Shown piece after piece: positions 43,393-52,737 of a stretch of DNA of 60,184 nt (within the stretch, counting starts at the first letter, position 1; each line of letters opens with the position of its first letter). Both the position numbers and the translations under genes were made by a program. Location of the stretch: NCBI GenBank assembly GCA_964583185.1, contig CAZOVL010000005.1, positions 1 to 60,184 on the forward strand, written 5' to 3'. The notes beneath the pieces were generated by a model. It was not told the origin of the DNA. It made no database searches and worked only from the letters and a program-made list of their open reading frames with translations. Source of the stretch: Bacteroides_E sp964583185. Lineage in GTDB: Bacteria > Bacteroidota > Bacteroidia > Bacteroidales > Bacteroidaceae.

Positions 43393-44475
43393 TTATTCTA
43401 TGTATAGGTAATCATAATGAACCATCTCTTTTTTATTGCGTTGTCCCATGTAAGAACGAGCTTGTTCAGCATCGTAGTTTACTTTTCCTACTCCTATTGG
43501 GGCTTTCTTGTGGTTCATTATGCGAACAATGTCATCTTTTTCAAAGTTACCTAGCACATCTATTACACCAACAGGTAAGATGCTAGCCACTTGGTTCGAC
43601 ATTAAAATATCTACTGCATCTTTATTTAGGTGAATCTCACCCTTTGCAAACTCTTCACTATGGGCTATCCATTTTTTTACATTAGATACCGGTTCACTGC
43701 TCGGTGTAAATACAGTAGAAATTGTACTTTCAGCTTGTTCAGTTAATCTGATTAGTATATCCGGACTACAGCCATTAGCTATGACTACTTGTATTCCTTC
43801 ATCTGCTATTTTTTTTGCTATGGAGCTTTTGGTTAACATCCCACCTCTTCCAAATGCAGATTTGGAGCTTTGAATGTAACTGGATAGGTCAATATCTTGT
43901 TCTATTTTTCGGATTACCTTGCTGGTACTTAATTGTGGTGGCCCATCATAAATTCCATCTACATTACTTAAGATGATTAAAGATTGTACACCCATCATGG
44001 AGGCTATTAATCCGGAAAGTTCATCGTTGTCTGTGAACATTAATTCAGTAACCGATATAGTATCATTCTCATTTACTATGGGGATGATGCCATTTTCTAA
44101 CATCACAGACATACAGTTCTTTTGATTCAGGTAATGGCTTCTTGTTCTAAAGTTTTCCTTTGTAGTCAAGACTTGCCCAACGGTAATGCCGTGTTCTTTG
44201 AAAAAGTCGTAGTATTTATTGATTAGTTTAGCCTGACCAATGGCTGAGAAAAGCTGTCTTTGATCTACACTATCTAATTTGGTTGATACTGAAACCTCAC
44301 TTCTTCCGGCTGCTACAGCTCCGGATGAGACTAAAATGACCTCTATTCCTTTCTTGTATAAATAAGCCACTTGATCCACTAAAGCAGATATTTGTGTAAT
44401 GTTTAGTGAGCCGTCAGGACGTGTTATGACATTACTTCCAATTTTTATGGTTATTCGCTTATTCTCTGTGGTCAT
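43393..44475 (-). CDS. proB: Glutamate 5-kinase
   Basis: 360 aa, the PUA-containing length. The amino-acid kinase domain has RITIKIGSNVITRPDGSLN, VSSGAVAAGR, NENDTIS and GRGGMLTKSSIAKK, and the C-terminal PUA domain (about 265-345) has GEIHLNKDAVDILM and ILPVGVIDVLGNF. First step of proline synthesis, normally feedback-inhibited by proline. First gene of proB-proA-argF'. On the minus strand TATATTTG (44511-44504) is a candidate -7 element about 30 bases before the ATG. Confidence 0.96.
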   Translation of the reverse strand: MTTENKRITIKIGSNVITRPDGSLNITQISALVDQVAYLYKKGIEVILVSSGAVAAGRSEVSVSTKLDSVDQRQLFSAIGQAKLINKYYDFFKEHGITVGQVLTTKENFRTRSHYLNQKNCMSVMLENGIIPIVNENDTISVTELMFTDNDELSGLIASMMGVQSLIILSNVDGIYDGPPQLSTSKVIRKIEQDIDLSSYIQSSKSAFGRGGMLTKSSIAKKIADEGIQVVIANGCSPDILIRLTEQAESTISTVFTPSSEPVSNVKKWIAHSEEFAKGEIHLNKDAVDILMSNQVASILPVGVIDVLGNFEKDDIVRIMNHKKAPIGVGKVNYDAEQARSYMGQRNKKEMVHYDYLYIE

Positions 44476-44503
44476 TATTCTTACTTTTAATTTTGAAAGA
44501 AAA

Positions 44504-44537
44504 CAAATATAAAGAATATTTCACTGATCTTGCTCAA
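44504..44537 (-). promoter_or_regulatory. Candidate promoter of proB-proA-argF'
   Basis: Minus strand TTG (44537-44535), 23 bases, then TATATTTG (44511-44504). The -7 box is a full match; the spacing is about 3 bases long. Confidence 0.4.
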
Positions 44538-44574
44538 TTTGATAGGGAAAAGAGTATTATGCTAATATTCTTTC

Positions 44575-44802
44575 TTATTCTTGCTTTTGATTGTTTTCAA
44601 TTAGTTCTTTAGCCCTTTGTGCGTTTTCATTCTCTACCAATATGCGAATCTCATAGTCTGTATATGGACTATAAATAGTCATAATGTTGTTCATTATGAT
44701 ACAAGGAATATTGTTACTTTCCAATAACCCTTTAATGAGTTCTGTTTCCCAAGTAGTACCTTCAAAAACTACAATTAAATCCGATTCTTTCTTATTTTTC
44801 AT
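44575..44802 (-). CDS. DUF2007 family small protein
   Basis: 75 aa. The pattern VVFEGTTWETELIKGLLESNNIPCIIMNN with IRILVENENAQRAKELIE matches the DUF2007 (putative signal-transducing) fold: a ferredoxin-like beta-alpha-beta unit. No catalytic residues are evident and function is unknown. It lies 9 bases after murI on the same strand. Confidence 0.8.
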   Translation of the reverse strand: MKNKKESDLIVVFEGTTWETELIKGLLESNNIPCIIMNNIMTIYSPYTDYEIRILVENENAQRAKELIENNQKQE

Positions 44803-44811
44803 GGCTTTGGT

Positions 44812-45645
44812 TTATGTTAAAGTAATATGTTCTACGTTAATCTCCTCATTGAGAAAAAGGGACGCTGAATTGATGAATTTTTCCGTTGATTCTGTGGTGT
44901 AGTAAGTACAATTACCTCCTTTTGTACATTTATTGTCCATTTCGGGATGCCTTCTTAAATAGTCTTTTAAGCTCTTGGCAACATATTCTCCTTGTGCAAT
45001 GATTTGTATGTGATCGGGCGTGAAAAGCTTGATTTTAGGAAGTAGCATAGGATAGTGTGTACAACCTAATATGATAGTATCAATTTGCCAATCTTTATTT
45101 AGCAATCTATTGATGTGTTGTTTTATAAAATAATCAGCTCCTTCTTTATTTGCTTCATCATTCTCAACCAATGGAACCCACATGGGGCACGCTTCGCTTG
45201 TTACTTGAATTTCAGGAAATAGTTTATTAATCTCCAAAGGATAAGAATTCGATAAAACGGTTCCTGAGGTGGCTAATAAACCAATATGCTTTGATGTAGT
45301 TAGTTGATTTAATTGCTCTACAGTGGGACGAATGACACCTAAAACTCTACGGTTAATATCTAATTGTGGTAAGTCGTGTATTTGAATGCTGCGTAATGCT
45401 TTAGCTGATGCAGTGTTACAAGCTAAAATTACTAAATGACACCCCTCTTCAAACAGGCGTTTAACTGCTTGGAGGGTAAATTGATAAACAATCTCAAATG
45501 ACCTGGTTCCGTATGGAGTACGTGCATTGTCTCCCAGATACAAAAAGTCGTAATCGGGTAATTGTTTTCTGATTTCCTTCAGTATGGTAAGCCCTCCATA
45601 ACCGGAATCGAATATGCCTATTGGGCCGGGTTTTTGAGGTAACAT
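44812..45645 (-). CDS. murI: Glutamate racemase
   Basis: 277 aa cofactor-independent racemase supplying D-glutamate for peptidoglycan. Both catalytic cysteines are present in LACNTASA and LGCTHYPML, with the N-terminal IGIFDSGYGGLTIL. It follows ompH by 88 bases with a terminator hairpin between them, and DUF2007 follows it by 9 bases. Confidence 0.95.
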   Translation of the reverse strand: MLPQKPGPIGIFDSGYGGLTILKEIRKQLPDYDFLYLGDNARTPYGTRSFEIVYQFTLQAVKRLFEEGCHLVILACNTASAKALRSIQIHDLPQLDINRRVLGVIRPTVEQLNQLTTSKHIGLLATSGTVLSNSYPLEINKLFPEIQVTSEACPMWVPLVENDEANKEGADYFIKQHINRLLNKDWQIDTIILGCTHYPMLLPKIKLFTPDHIQIIAQGEYVAKSLKDYLRRHPEMDNKCTKGGNCTYYTTESTEKFINSASLFLNEEINVEHITLT

Positions 45646-45665
45646 ATCTATTGTTTTTTAATGCA

Positions 45666-45702
45666 AAAAGGGAGATAAGCTTCACTGCTCAGTCTCCCTT
45701 TT
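45666..45702 (-). terminator. Terminator between ompH and murI
   Basis: A 10 bp stem AAAAGGGAGA (45666-45675) with TCTCCCTTTT (45693-45702), 17-base loop containing a smaller ACTG/CAGT pairing. On the minus strand it ends in T5. Confidence 0.8.
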
Positions 45703-45733
45703 GTAAACTTCTGAAGCTTTATAGCTCACATTA

Positions 45734-46240
45734 TTATATTCCTAGTTTAGATTTAACTGTTGTAGTTAAGTCTGTACTTTGACTGGTGTTAATGAAAGGG
45801 ATTGCAGTTCTTGCAATATCAAAGATATATGTATATCCTTGTGCATTACCTAAATCTTGTATGGCATCATCTAGTTTCTTATAGATAGGAACCATCAATT
45901 CATTTTGAGTTTTTTGCATTATTTCGTATGCTTCTTGTTGAAATTGCTCTTGTCTTTGAGCCATATCTTGAAGTTCTCTTTGTCTTCTTTCTGCTATGTT
46001 TTGAGGAAGAGAATCTACAGTTTGTTGGAACTCTTGAAACTTCTTGTTGAATTCCTCTTGTGTTCTTTGCATCTCTTCGCTGTACTTTTTCTGTAAAGCT
46101 TCCATTTCAGTTTCAGCCTTTTTGAATTCAGGCATAGTCACAATGATTTCTTGTGAATTGAAGTGACCAAACTTAAAGGTCTGTGCAAACAGGCCTACTG
46201 GTAAGGCCATTAAAATAATTAATGCGATTTTCTTAAGCAT
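45734..46240 (-). CDS. OmpH/Skp-family periplasmic chaperone (second copy)
   Basis: 168 aa. Signal peptide (about 1-19, LPVGLFAQT), then the Skp pattern KFGHFNSQEIIVTMPEFKKAETEMEALQKKY, a long Glu/Gln-rich coiled coil (about 45-125), and a C-terminal strand YIFDIARTAIPFINTSQSTDLT. Skp trimers hold unfolded outer-membrane proteins for BamA. The second of two adjacent Skp-like genes downstream of bamA. Confidence 0.9.
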   Translation of the reverse strand: MLKKIALIILMALPVGLFAQTFKFGHFNSQEIIVTMPEFKKAETEMEALQKKYSEEMQRTQEEFNKKFQEFQQTVDSLPQNIAERRQRELQDMAQRQEQFQQEAYEIMQKTQNELMVPIYKKLDDAIQDLGNAQGYTYIFDIARTAIPFINTSQSTDLTTTVKSKLGI

Positions 46241-46300
46241 AGTGTATAGTTTATTTTTTAATTGTCTTTTGAAAAAATTCGTAATTACAAATGTATGAAA

Positions 46301-46828
46301 TTAATTTGAAATACCTAATCTATTAAGCACCTCATTACTAATATCTATGGTGGGAGATGCAAAAATAATACTTGTTGCAGAAGCTCTGTCAAGAACAACG
46401 CTGTACCCTTGATTTTCAGAGAGCTCTTTCACTGCCTGATATATGGCGTTCTCAATGGGTTCCATAAACGACTTTTCTTCTTTTCCCATTTCACCTTCAG
46501 GACCAAAATATTTTCTTCTTAGTTCTGCCAATTCTTTTTCTTTTGCTATAATGGCTTCTTCTTCTTTTAATTTTTGTTGTTCGTTCAGCTTGCTGCTTTT
46601 ACTTTGATAGTTTTTGAACAAGGCTTCTGCTTGTTCTCCTACTTTTTGAATTTCTTGTTGCCAAACTTTTGCTTTTGCCTCTAATTTTTCGCTTCCTTCT
46701 TTGTATGCTGGAATATGCTCAAGGATATATTCCATATCAATAAGGGCAAATCTTTGTGCATTTGCTGTTAAGCTAAGTGCACAAAGAGTAATAAGTATAA
46801 TTCCAATCTTTTTCATTTTTTCTAACAT
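46301..46828 (-). CDS. OmpH/Skp-family periplasmic chaperone (first copy)
   Basis: 175 aa. Signal peptide ending ALSLTANAQ (about 24), then RFALIDMEYILEHIPAYKEGSEKLEAKAKVWQQEI, a charged coiled coil (about 50-130), and GYSVVLDRASATSIIFASPTIDISNEVLNRLG. It starts 6 bases after bamA. Together with the next gene it forms a tandem pair of diverged paralogs. Confidence 0.92.
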   Translation of the reverse strand: MLEKMKKIGIILITLCALSLTANAQRFALIDMEYILEHIPAYKEGSEKLEAKAKVWQQEIQKVGEQAEALFKNYQSKSSKLNEQQKLKEEEAIIAKEKELAELRRKYFGPEGEMGKEEKSFMEPIENAIYQAVKELSENQGYSVVLDRASATSIIFASPTIDISNEVLNRLGISN

Positions 46829-46834
46829 TAAGAG

Positions 46835-49477
46835 TTAAAATTCCTGGCCTAAGATAAAGTGTATCTGGCTACCTCCGTATTCTCTTGAACCAAATACTTT
46901 ATCAAATCCATAAGCCCAGTCAATTCCCATCATACCAATCATTGGTAAGAATATACGTACACCAACACCTGCAGACCGTTTCATATCGAATGGGTCAAAG
47001 TCTTTGATGTTGTTCCAAGCATTTCCTGCTTCCACAAAGCCTAGTACATAAATGGTAGAGCTAGGTTCCAGAAGAACAGGGTATCTAAGTTCTAATCCTA
47101 ATCTTGCGTATGCATACCCTTCTGTTCCTCTGTAAGGAGTTAAAGAGCTGTTTTCATACCCACGAAGAGCAATACTTTCGGTTGCATAAGTAGAGTAGCC
47201 TGTCATACCATCACCACCTACATCAAACGTTTCAAAAGGAGATTTTTTGTGTTTATTGTAATGTCCTAATAGTCCAAACTCAACACGAGTCATTAATACC
47301 GGTGTTCTTTTATGGCGATTAGCATCTAGAAGAGGAGTATATGTTTTCGATTTGAATTTCCATTTATGATACTCAATCCATTTATGCATTCTATTCATAT
47401 CTTCCATTTTGGTCTGATCATATTTACTATAATCTTTACCATCGAAGAGTGAATATGGAGGGGTAATTTGAGCTGTTAAAGAGAACTCTGAACCACCTCT
47501 AGGGTACAAGGGGTTATCTATAGAACTCCTTGCAAAAGTAATATTTAAACTAATGTTATTACTGTTTCCGTTGGTAACCGGGAAATACATCCAATCTTTA
47601 AGTATATAACGTTGATATGACAGTTCTGCTGAAAGTGTAAAATAGTCATCCGGCCATTTCAAACGCTTACCCCAACCTACAGAAACCCCAAACATCTTCA
47701 TCGATTTATCCGGATCGTAGAAGTTTTCAAAGCTTGTATAGTTTCCGTAGTTATACATTCCTGAGCCTCCATACATTCCTCCATAATACATATTTTGCAG
47801 GTTCTGCATATATGCGTTGTTGTAGTATTGACTACTAATATCCGTTTGTTTAGAGAAGAACATAGACAAAGAAAATGAGTTAGGACGTTTTCCTCCAAAC
47901 CAAGGATCAAAGAATGATATACTATAAGACTGGTAATATCTGGCATTGGTTTGGCCACTAACAGTCAATGTTTGTCCATCTCCTTGTGGCAATATACCTC
48001 TGTAGTTTTTGTTTTTTCTAAATAGATTAGGCATAGAGAAGTTTGTAAAGCGTAGACTCAGCTTACCAATAACTCCTGTCTGTCCCCAACCTGCCGAGAA
48101 CTCAACTTGGTCGTTTGCTTTAGACTCTAATTCATAAGCAATGTCAACGGTTCCATTAACCGGATCGGGAACAATGTCCGGTTGAATGTTTTCCGGGTTA
48201 AAGTGTCCCATCTGCTGTATCTCACGTAGAGAACGCATTAACTCTTCTTTGTTAAAGAGATCGCCCGGACGAGTTCTTAGCTCACGACGTACTACATTTT
48301 CATATAGACGGTCGTTTCCATTAATCTTGATTTTATTGATTGTAGCTTGTCTGCCCTCATGAACTCTCATCTCCAAGTCAATGGAGTCACCCACTATATT
48401 AACTTCAACAGGATCTAAGTTGTAGAATAAATAACCATTGTTGTAGTATAAGTTACCAATAGCATCATCATCGGTCATTGTTCTTTCCGTTAGTAGCTTC
48501 TGGTTATATACATCTCCTTTTTTCATTTGGAGTAATTGGTTTAGGTATTCAGAAGGGAATAGCGTGTTTCCTACCCAATTCACATTGCGTAAGTAATATT
48601 TGTCACCTTCCTCAATATCTAAATATATATTTATTCTGTTTTCAGTAACGTGTTCAATGCTGTCTTGTGATATAATAGCATCTCTATAGCCCAATTCGTT
48701 GTACTTTCCAATGATAAGCTCTTTGTCTGCGTTGAAGTTCTCCGTAACAAATTTCTTTGTTTTAAACCAGTTGCGGATTCTTCCTACTTCATTTGTCTTT
48801 TTCATCGTCTTCTTCACTTTCAATGTAGAAAGAGCCTCATTACCCGTGATGAAGATGTTACGAATTTTAATTTTTTCTTTCTTATCAATGTTTACCTCTA
48901 AGAATATTTGATTTTCTTTTTCGGGGTCGTCCTTTTGGTAAATTAAAACTTCAGCGTTCTTAAAGCCTTTATCGTCAAAGTAGCGTTGTATTACAGTTTT
49001 TGCTCGATTGATTAAGTTTGGTGTTACTTGTCCTCCTTTTACTAATCCTAACTTTGCTTCTAAGTCATTTCGTTCGGATTTTTTCACCCCTGAGTAATGG
49101 ATGTCTGAAATTCTTGGACGTTGTGTCAAACTTATTTTAAGATAAATTTTATTGCCCTCAATTTTCTCTGCTGTAATCTTGGCATCTGAGAAAAGACCAT
49201 GTTTCCAATATCTTCTAATAGCTTGTGTAATGTCATCACCAGGTATTGAAATGGTTTGTCCAACAGAAAGACCTGATAGACCAATAAGTACATAGTCTTC
49301 GTAGTTCGGAACCCCTTCTACCTGAATATCTGCAATTTCATACTTTTTAGGTGTACCTGAATAAAGAATAACTGGTTTTTCCTCTTCTTGAGGAGGAGTG
49401 TTCTCTTGTTCTTGTGCAAATACTCCAGTAGTGAGACAGAATAAGCAGATGAATAAGAAGATAATACGATAGTGCAT
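46835..49477 (-). CDS. bamA: Outer-membrane assembly factor BamA
   Basis: 880 aa, Omp85 family. Signal peptide (about 1-21, ending VFAQE). Five POTRA domains (about 45-440, e.g. YEIADIQVEGVPNYEDYVLIGLSGLSVG and FITGNEALSTLKVKKTMKKT), then a 16-strand barrel ending in Phe (HFILGQEF). The VRIFLPMIGMMGIDWAYGF segment carries the family motif near the end of the barrel. It folds and inserts outer-membrane proteins such as the SusC here. The barrel has a Tyr/Gly-rich loop (MQNLQNMYYGGMYGGSG). It lies between uppS and the Skp pair. Confidence 0.95.
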   Translation of the reverse strand: MHYRIIFLFICLFCLTTGVFAQEQENTPPQEEEKPVILYSGTPKKYEIADIQVEGVPNYEDYVLIGLSGLSVGQTISIPGDDITQAIRRYWKHGLFSDAKITAEKIEGNKIYLKISLTQRPRISDIHYSGVKKSERNDLEAKLGLVKGGQVTPNLINRAKTVIQRYFDDKGFKNAEVLIYQKDDPEKENQIFLEVNIDKKEKIKIRNIFITGNEALSTLKVKKTMKKTNEVGRIRNWFKTKKFVTENFNADKELIIGKYNELGYRDAIISQDSIEHVTENRINIYLDIEEGDKYYLRNVNWVGNTLFPSEYLNQLLQMKKGDVYNQKLLTERTMTDDDAIGNLYYNNGYLFYNLDPVEVNIVGDSIDLEMRVHEGRQATINKIKINGNDRLYENVVRRELRTRPGDLFNKEELMRSLREIQQMGHFNPENIQPDIVPDPVNGTVDIAYELESKANDQVEFSAGWGQTGVIGKLSLRFTNFSMPNLFRKNKNYRGILPQGDGQTLTVSGQTNARYYQSYSISFFDPWFGGKRPNSFSLSMFFSKQTDISSQYYNNAYMQNLQNMYYGGMYGGSGMYNYGNYTSFENFYDPDKSMKMFGVSVGWGKRLKWPDDYFTLSAELSYQRYILKDWMYFPVTNGNSNNISLNITFARSSIDNPLYPRGGSEFSLTAQITPPYSLFDGKDYSKYDQTKMEDMNRMHKWIEYHKWKFKSKTYTPLLDANRHKRTPVLMTRVEFGLLGHYNKHKKSPFETFDVGGDGMTGYSTYATESIALRGYENSSLTPYRGTEGYAYARLGLELRYPVLLEPSSTIYVLGFVEAGNAWNNIKDFDPFDMKRSAGVGVRIFLPMIGMMGIDWAYGFDKVFGSREYGGSQIHFILGQEF

Positions 49478-49500
49478 CTATATAGAGATTTAGTTTGTTC

Positions 49501-50232
49501 TTAAATTATTTGTTCTCGTGTTTTACCAAAACGTCTTTCTCGTTTTTGGTAGCTTGTTATGGCTTTCTTTAGCTCTTCTGCAGAGAAATCAGGCCAAAAA
49601 GTATCACAAAAGTAAAGTTCCGTATAAGCACATTGCCATAATAAGTAATTGCTTAATCTGAATTCCCCTCCTGTGCGTATTAATAAGTCCGGATCGGGCA
49701 TATTGTTTGTTGCTAAGTGATTGGAGATAACCTCTTCGGATATTTCTTCAATCTCAAGCTCCTTATTTTTTATTTTTTGTGCTATGCATTTAGTAGCTTC
49801 AGTTATTTCCCATCGGGAGGAATAACTTAAGGCTAAGGTTAATTGCATACCTGTGTTATGAGCTGTGTTTTTAATACAGTTCTTTAGTTTTTCTTGTACT
49901 CCTTTGGGGAGCTTGGTCATCTCGCCAATGATTTCAAAAACTATGTTGTTCTTAATGAAAACATCCTCGTCTATCGATGCAGCCAAGAGATTCATTAAGG
50001 CTTCTATTTCTTCAGAAGGTCTGCTCCAGTTTTCAATGGAGAAGGTGTAAAGTGTTAAATAACGAACACCTAATTGAGCCGCTTCTTTAGTTATCTCGTG
50101 AACCGTATCAGCACCAGCCTGATGACCATAGCTACGCTCTTCTCCTTTGAGTTGCGCCCAGCGTCCATTCCCATCCATAATGATAGCAATGTGTTTGGGT
50201 ATGCCATTTGTTTCGCTTCTGTTAGTCTGCAT
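49501..50232 (-). CDS. uppS: Isoprenyl transferase (undecaprenyl diphosphate synthase)
   Basis: 243 aa cis-prenyltransferase making the C55 lipid carrier for wall and surface polysaccharides. Motifs: HIAIIMDGNGRWA with catalytic Asp, GHQAGADTV, SIENWSRP, and the C-terminal PDLLIRTGGEFRLSNYLLWQCAYTELYF. It lies 23 bases before bamA on the minus strand, as in related genomes. Confidence 0.95.
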   Translation of the reverse strand: MQTNRSETNGIPKHIAIIMDGNGRWAQLKGEERSYGHQAGADTVHEITKEAAQLGVRYLTLYTFSIENWSRPSEEIEALMNLLAASIDEDVFIKNNIVFEIIGEMTKLPKGVQEKLKNCIKNTAHNTGMQLTLALSYSSRWEITEATKCIAQKIKNKELEIEEISEEVISNHLATNNMPDPDLLIRTGGEFRLSNYLLWQCAYTELYFCDTFWPDFSAEELKKAITSYQKRERRFGKTREQII

Positions 50233-50265
50233 GGATTGATACTAAATTATAAAAGCTACGAGTAG

Positions 50266-51537
50266 TTATTCAAAAGGATCTTTGAATCCCAGTTTATTTA
50301 CTCGTCCTCTCCAAACCTCATCTTCATTACCCCAAGTAACCCAAATGAATCCTTTATCATCGGTAACCATAGATGAGTTGCTACGCCCAAGGAATGTTTT
50401 GTCTGAAGGGTATAGAACTTTACTTTTAGTTGTACGCCAAGTAATTGCTTCTCTTGATGAGTATATGTCTTTATACTTACCTCCAAGCATATAGAACATT
50501 TTATCTTGATATACAATGGTTGGTTTTTCCATATAAGGGCAAGTATATTTTATACTGTCCGGTTTCATTTCAAACCAGTTTTTTCCTGTAGTAGTAAACC
50601 AGGTAAGTGTTGAGTCTTTTTCGTTATGTGGTTTACCGGTAGTTATTACTCTTTGTGTTCCTGTTGCTGTTGTATAATCAATCGTCGAAAGATTTTTTAG
50701 AGGGAAATCTGTTTTAATAACTTCGAATGTGGTCCATTCATTTGAATTGAATATAGCGAAGCGATTTTCTTCCCCCTCTTTTACTATACCGTAAAGTTCG
50801 TTGTTGAAGCTATAAATCAATGATACTACTGTTTTTGTGTTTAATTCAGTGTCTTCTGTAAAATCAATTCCATCGGTTGAAGAATACACTTTACCTTCTT
50901 CTGTTACACCATATATTTTGTCATTATGTACCATTAATGATTGAATGTCAAGAGATGAAGGTATTCCACTTAAAGATTCACTAACCCATTCTTTTCCATC
51001 TTCCAGTGATGAGGAATAGGCAATTTCTTTGTTGTATGCTCTCAACTGTCCCTTGAAAATAATGGTTTTGTGTTCGCCTTTATTAAAAGCAGCATTTGCA
51101 AAAGATGTAGACATCTTTGTCCAATTTAGAGAATCCGGATCTTGTTGATGCACATTTACTTTTATAGTATAATTACGCTTATTTACTCCGTCCGGAGCGT
51201 GACTGGTTATCTCTAATGGTTTTCGTAAATCAACAGAATCTGTTGTGTAGCTAAATAATGTATCTGCAGAGGTTATGTACCCCGGATAAGCCATTTGGTC
51301 AATTATTATTTTATCAATGATGGTGTCTGCCCTAAATGGAAGCGAATCTCTGTTGTAAATGGAACCTCCAATTTGGTCTATAGTAAAAAAGTATTGCTTA
51401 TCGTGAATTTTAGGAAGAGCAAAAGAAGTAATAACATCATTGGTACTAAACTCTATTTGTTCATCAGAGCCTAGGCACGATGTGAAGAGTAGAGTAGTAG
51501 ATAGTACGACTAATATTAATAATGACTTTATTTTCAT
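50266..51537 (-). CDS. DUF6242-like surface lipoprotein
   Basis: 423 aa. Signal peptide (about 1-20) with lipobox LFTSC followed by LGSDEQ. The N-terminal 120 residues end in a PKD/Ig-like strand (NYTIKVNVHQQDPDSLNW), and the remainder resembles a beta-propeller (repeated pieces such as LMVHNDKIYGVTEEGKVYSSTDGIDF). The order matches the Bacteroidales DUF6242 family. Function is unknown. It lies 33 bases upstream of uppS and may be in the same transcript. Confidence 0.75.
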   Translation of the reverse strand: MKIKSLLILVVLSTTLLFTSCLGSDEQIEFSTNDVITSFALPKIHDKQYFFTIDQIGGSIYNRDSLPFRADTIIDKIIIDQMAYPGYITSADTLFSYTTDSVDLRKPLEITSHAPDGVNKRNYTIKVNVHQQDPDSLNWTKMSTSFANAAFNKGEHKTIIFKGQLRAYNKEIAYSSSLEDGKEWVSESLSGIPSSLDIQSLMVHNDKIYGVTEEGKVYSSTDGIDFTEDTELNTKTVVSLIYSFNNELYGIVKEGEENRFAIFNSNEWTTFEVIKTDFPLKNLSTIDYTTATGTQRVITTGKPHNEKDSTLTWFTTTGKNWFEMKPDSIKYTCPYMEKPTIVYQDKMFYMLGGKYKDIYSSREAITWRTTKSKVLYPSDKTFLGRSNSSMVTDDKGFIWVTWGNEDEVWRGRVNKLGFKDPFE

Positions 51538-51541
51538 TGTT

Positions 51542-51568
51542 CAAATTTAATTGTAAAGTGCAAAAATA
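51542..51568 (-). promoter_or_regulatory. Candidate -7 elements before the DUF6242-like gene
   Basis: Minus-strand TAAATTTG (51549-51542) and TATTTTTG (51568-51561) both match TAnnTTTG, within 31 bases of the ATG. Which one is used cannot be decided. Confidence 0.35.
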
Positions 51569-51655
51569 GAAACAATTTTTCCTATATTCCACTCTAAAAG
51601 GAAGTTTTATGTTTATTTATAATTATAAAAGGCGTTTTACTCAATAAGTAACTCT

Positions 51656-52699
51656 TTAGCTTTGATAATTATAGTAGATGTTATAATTCACACCAAAGTG
51701 CTTTTCTTCTGTTCTTACAAAACTTCCTTTAATTTGAGGTGCAGGAATGCCACGGATTAGTGTGTCTTTACTTCTTTCAATATGTATCTCATCCCACAGG
51801 TTTGCCTCAATGAACGATTGGTGTAATGAACTTCCTCCTTCTACTAAAAGAGTACTGAAATTTCTTTTGTGTAGTTCTTTAACTATTTGGTTGAGGATGT
51901 CTTTTTCAAAGTCTATTGTAATGTATGTAAGATTTTTTGAAGACTCTTTGGTTCGTGCAGTAAATACATACGTTTGGATTTTTTTATCAAACAGATGAAG
52001 TATAGGTCTGGGGAGTCTCAAAGTCTGATCAATAATTACTCTTACCGGGTTTTCTCCTGCCCAGTTTCTTACATTTAATATGGGGTTGTCAAGTAGTGCC
52101 GTTTGAGTGCCTACCATAATGGCAGAGGCCTCACTTCTTTTCTTATGCACAATCATATTGGTTAACTGTGTAGAGAGCTTGGCCGGAGTTCCGTCTTTTC
52201 TTATTCTGTCAATGTATCCATCTGCCGATTCTGCCCACTTTAATGTGATGTATGGGCGGTGATGAATTTGGTTTTTGAAGAACTTTTTATTCAGTGCCTC
52301 GCACTCTTTCTCTAAAATTCCGGAAATAACCTCTATTCCTGCCTCCTCTAATTGTTTGATTCCCTTTCCTGCACTTTCTCGGAAGGGGTCTTTTGCACCA
52401 ATAACCACTCTGGGTATTTTGTGTTCAATAATCAGTTGGGTGCAAGGAGGAGTTTTTCCATAATGTGCGCAAGGTTCAAGGTTAACATAAAGAGTGGATT
52501 GAGAGAGTAGCTCTTTGTTTTTTACAGAATGAATAGCATTCACTTCTGCGTGTGGCATACCTGCTTTAAGGTGATATCCTTCACCAATTATTGTATCGTT
52601 ATGAACTATGACTGCTCCCACCATAGGGTTAGGCGATGTTGTGGCTAATCCGTTTTGTGCTAGTTGTAAACATCTCCATATGTATTTTTCTTTTTCCAT
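51656..52699 (-). CDS. ribD: Bifunctional riboflavin deaminase/reductase RibD
   Basis: 347 aa. The N-terminal cytidine-deaminase fold has HAEVNAI (zinc His and catalytic Glu) and PCAHYGKTPPCT (zinc Cys pair). The C-terminal reductase has KWAESADGYI, AIMVGTQTALLDNP and LLVEGGSSLHQSFIE. It catalyses two successive steps of riboflavin synthesis. It diverges from prmC, whose start is only 14-38 bases away. Confidence 0.95.
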   Translation of the reverse strand: MEKEKYIWRCLQLAQNGLATTSPNPMVGAVIVHNDTIIGEGYHLKAGMPHAEVNAIHSVKNKELLSQSTLYVNLEPCAHYGKTPPCTQLIIEHKIPRVVIGAKDPFRESAGKGIKQLEEAGIEVISGILEKECEALNKKFFKNQIHHRPYITLKWAESADGYIDRIRKDGTPAKLSTQLTNMIVHKKRSEASAIMVGTQTALLDNPILNVRNWAGENPVRVIIDQTLRLPRPILHLFDKKIQTYVFTARTKESSKNLTYITIDFEKDILNQIVKELHKRNFSTLLVEGGSSLHQSFIEANLWDEIHIERSKDTLIRGIPAPQIKGSFVRTEEKHFGVNYNIYYNYQS

Positions 52700-52725
52700 A
52701 GTGCTTTAGAGTTATGAACAATTTG

Positions 52726-52733
52726 TATTTTTG
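52726..52733 (+). promoter_or_regulatory. Candidate -7 element overlapping the annotated prmC start region
   Basis: TATTTTTG matches TAnnTTTG and ends 4 bases before the ATG at 52738. The implied transcript start is essentially at that ATG, so the mRNA may be leaderless. This argues against the upstream ATG at 52714. Confidence 0.4.
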
Positions 52734-52737
52734 TATT